NCBI GenBank assembly: GCA_016124735.1
Contig: WGMZ01000007.1
Span: 1 to 64,000 of the forward strand
Direction: 5' to 3'
Source: Bacteroidota bacterium
GTDB lineage: Bacteria; Bacteroidota; Bacteroidia; UBA8524
Length of the DNA: 64,000 bases
Part shown: in pieces, positions 62,122-64,000 of the stretch
Position numbering within the stretch: the stretch's first letter is position 1
How the letters are laid out: the number at the start of each line of letters is the position of its first letter
Program-made: the position numbers and the translations under genes
Notes under the pieces: generated by a model
Database searches by the model: none
What the model was told of the DNA's origin: nothing
What the model saw: only the letters and a program-made list of their open reading frames with translations

Positions 62122-64000
62122 ATGAAGAAAATTTACCTGGTTGGAATAACATTAATGGTCGTTGCAGGAATCGCAACAATGATCTATCACTCAAAGGAAA
62201 ACCGTCCGCTTTCGGATAAAGAGGCTTATCGTAAACTCCTGAATGAGCATCCTTATAGTCACAGGCCTCGTTATGAACCAAATGAACGAGAAAATGAAGA
62301 AGAAGGCGAGGCCGCAACTCCTGATTTAGCATGGGAGCAAGACTTCCTGCGAACCATGAATCCCGCATTGGGGCGTCCTACACCTGAAGTACTGATTGGT
62401 ATTATGGAGGAGATGAAAAAAAGGGCAGGGTCGGGATTTCAATTGGCGCCAGGGGCTTCACAGGCGCCATGGACAGAACGCGGTCCGGATAACGTGGGTG
62501 GTCGAACCCGCGCCTTGGCCTGGGATCCGAATAGTCAGAGCGGCAATAAGGTGTGGGCCGGGGGAGTGAATGGCGGACTTTGGTACAATAACGACATCAC
62601 CTCGGCTACATCAAGCTGGAATAAAATCAATGATTTCTGGAGCAATATTGCCATTACATGCATCGCTTTTGATCCGGTCAATACCAATACTATGTACGTT
62701 GGTACCGGCGAAGGTTATACCGCAGGAGGAACCTCCGGAGCTCGTGGAGGTGGAATTTTTAAATCAACAGATGGAGGCTCAACCTGGTCGAGTGTAGGCA
62801 GTAGTTCCGGGTTTTACTGGGTATTGGATATTGTAGTACGTGATGAAGGCGGAACCAGTGGGACTATCTATGCAGCAGTTGATGGACGCTACTATGCCGG
62901 AAAATACCATGGCATGGCGTCGGCGGGAATACAGCGTTCAACCAATGGTGGTGGGTCTTTTACCAATGTTTCGCCGAATGTGCCCGGTCAAACGATCAAA
63001 TTTGTTCCTTCGGATCTCGAAATTGCTTCCAATAACCGGATTTGGTGCGGAACAAAGGCCAATTCATACAGCGCAACCGACAGAGGTGGGGGCTATGTCC
63101 TTTATTCTGATAATGGCACCAGTTGGTCGGTTTCCAAAAGTGTAAGTGTAAGCAATGGTCACGGTCGTGTAGCTATCGGTTGCGCTCCTTCCGATTCGAA
63201 TACAGTTTATGCATTGGTTGAAAGCGCCAATCAACTGGAGACGGTTATTCAAACGACAGATTATGGCAGTAACTGGAGCACTAAAAGCGAACCTGTCGAT
63301 GCAGACAATGGTATTCCAAATACCGATTTTAGTCGCGGCCAGGCCTGGTATGATTTGGTAATTGCAGTGGATCCAAATAATGCAAATACTATCCTTGCCG
63401 GAGGAGTGGATATGTTTAGATCGACCAATGGCGGGACTGCCTGGTCGCAAATCAGCAAATGGTCGAATAATAATAGTTTAGGAAATCTAAATTGTTCCTA
63501 TATGCATGCGGATCAGCATGTTATTCGATTCAAGCCGGGCAGCTCTTCTACCGTGGTTTTCGGTAACGACGGGGGTGTTTTTTATACTTCTTCACTTTCT
63601 TCCGCTTCAAGTTCTAATGTAATTGGCGAACGAAACAAAGGGTACAATATTACCCAGTTTTATTCCTGTGCAATTCATCCGGGCACAGGCTCGAATGTGT
63701 ATCTGGCAGGGGCTCAGGACAATGGGACTCAGCGTTACTTTAGCTCAGGAGTAAATTCTACCAATCAGGTATATGGTGGAGATGGAGGATTTTGTTTTAT
63801 TGATCAGGACAATGCGAGTTATGCAATTGCATCCTACGTATACAACAATTTCTTCCTGTCTGATAATTCCGGCATTACATTCTCTACTAACCTCATGCAG
63901 GACAACAACACCGGAAAGTTTATCAACCCTGCCGACTATCATGACGCGGATGATGCTTTGTATACCGGGAAAGGCGCGGGATCTGTTTGGATTATAAAAA
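62122..64000 (+). CDS. Secreted BNR/sortilin-like repeat protein (3' end outside window)
   Basis: The reading frame from ATG 62122 stays open to the window end (626 codons seen, no stop). The product starts with a signal or anchor (MKKIYLVGITLMVVAGIATMI), a charged linker, then repeats with the Asp-box pattern (FKSTDGGSTWSSV, QRSTNGGGSFTNV, FRSTNGGTAWSQI) and a VYLAGAQDNGTQRY segment, as in VPS10/sortilin-like beta-propeller T9SS cargo of Bacteroidota. The sorting domain is expected downstream of the window and cannot be confirmed. Confidence 0.88.
   Translation, partial: MKKIYLVGITLMVVAGIATMIYHSKENRPLSDKEAYRKLLNEHPYSHRPRYEPNERENEEEGEAATPDLAWEQDFLRTMNPALGRPTPEVLIGIMEEMKKRAGSGFQLAPGASQAPWTERGPDNVGGRTRALAWDPNSQSGNKVWAGGVNGGLWYNNDITSATSSWNKINDFWSNIAITCIAFDPVNTNTMYVGTGEGYTAGGTSGARGGGIFKSTDGGSTWSSVGSSSGFYWVLDIVVRDEGGTSGTIYAAVDGRYYAGKYHGMASAGIQRSTNGGGSFTNVSPNVPGQTIKFVPSDLEIASNNRIWCGTKANSYSATDRGGGYVLYSDNGTSWSVSKSVSVSNGHGRVAIGCAPSDSNTVYALVESANQLETVIQTTDYGSNWSTKSEPVDADNGIPNTDFSRGQAWYDLVIAVDPNNANTILAGGVDMFRSTNGGTAWSQISKWSNNNSLGNLNCSYMHADQHVIRFKPGSSSTVVFGNDGGVFYTSSLSSASSSNVIGERNKGYNITQFYSCAIHPGTGSNVYLAGAQDNGTQRYFSSGVNSTNQVYGGDGGFCFIDQDNASYAIASYVYNNFFLSDNSGITFSTNLMQDNNTGKFINPADYHDADDALYTGKGAGSVWIIK

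Overview
The window is chromosomal DNA from a member of the phylum Bacteroidota that carries a type IX secretion system (T9SS). Four observations support this. At least three secreted proteins end in T9SS type A sorting domains (YPNP/FPNP...GxY motifs). Lipoprotein signals are numerous. Initiation regions mostly lack Shine-Dalgarno sequences. The promoters that can be recognised follow the Bacteroidota pattern TTG-N18-20-TAnnTTTG (in front of a tRNA-Arg gene and clpC). A finer taxonomic placement is not possible from sequence reading alone. Most of the window looks like ordinary core genome. There is no phage, no insertion sequence with a transposase and no CRISPR array.

Layout. 1-6.5 kb (minus strand): a tandem array of mini-hairpins, miaA with an overlapping pRiA4b-ORF3-like gene, a CCA-adding enzyme, a His-rich lipoprotein, a repeat-rich gap, a heptosyltransferase-like GT9 enzyme and dapD. 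6.5-18 kb (plus): a GNAT-nitrilase fusion, an outer-membrane barrel, a dipeptidyl peptidase IV-like protease, an EgtB-like enzyme, a methyltransferase translationally coupled to a giant PMT-type glycosyltransferase with TPRs, and a DUF4139 protein. 18-27.5 kb: a VOC/SDR/PAP2 group, tRNA-Arg(TCT), a rhodanese-YeiH pair, a methyltransferase, a Ca3427-like binding protein and a DegP-type protease. 27.6-38.7 kb: sigma factor - membrane anti-sigma candidate - dapF, a SNF2 helicase, yebC - acyl-CoA carboxylase - GT2, and dnaB in convergent overlap. 39.6-44.5 kb: clpC with a well-defined control region, a histidine kinase and an NAD(P)-binding protein. 44.7-54.3 kb: T9SS cargo, a Cas4-like/DEDD nuclease fusion, small lipoproteins, a PUA-like protein followed by a WYL regulator, and DUF1003. 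54.4-64 kb: DUF5606, a fused isobutyryl-CoA mutase (IcmF), a PAS histidine kinase with an overlapping response regulator, and a large BNR-repeat secreted protein that runs off the window.

The most unusual content is non-coding. (i) A modular intergenic element of about 260-510 bp occurs in three long copies (12.2, 21.6 and 25.5 kb) and two fragments (4.5 and 39.2 kb). One copy differs from the others by a clean loss of about 270 bp between two identical 10-nt direct repeats, and a variable internal segment keeps inverted-repeat potential although its sequence differs. (ii) A 117-bp tandem repeat carries seven GCGNAGC mini-hairpin motifs with three different loop bases. (iii) Three 28-nt hairpins between 4.2 and 4.4 kb show compensatory stem changes. 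(iv) Heptamer-like tracts sit in front of four genes. These four families are the best candidates here for something undescribed.
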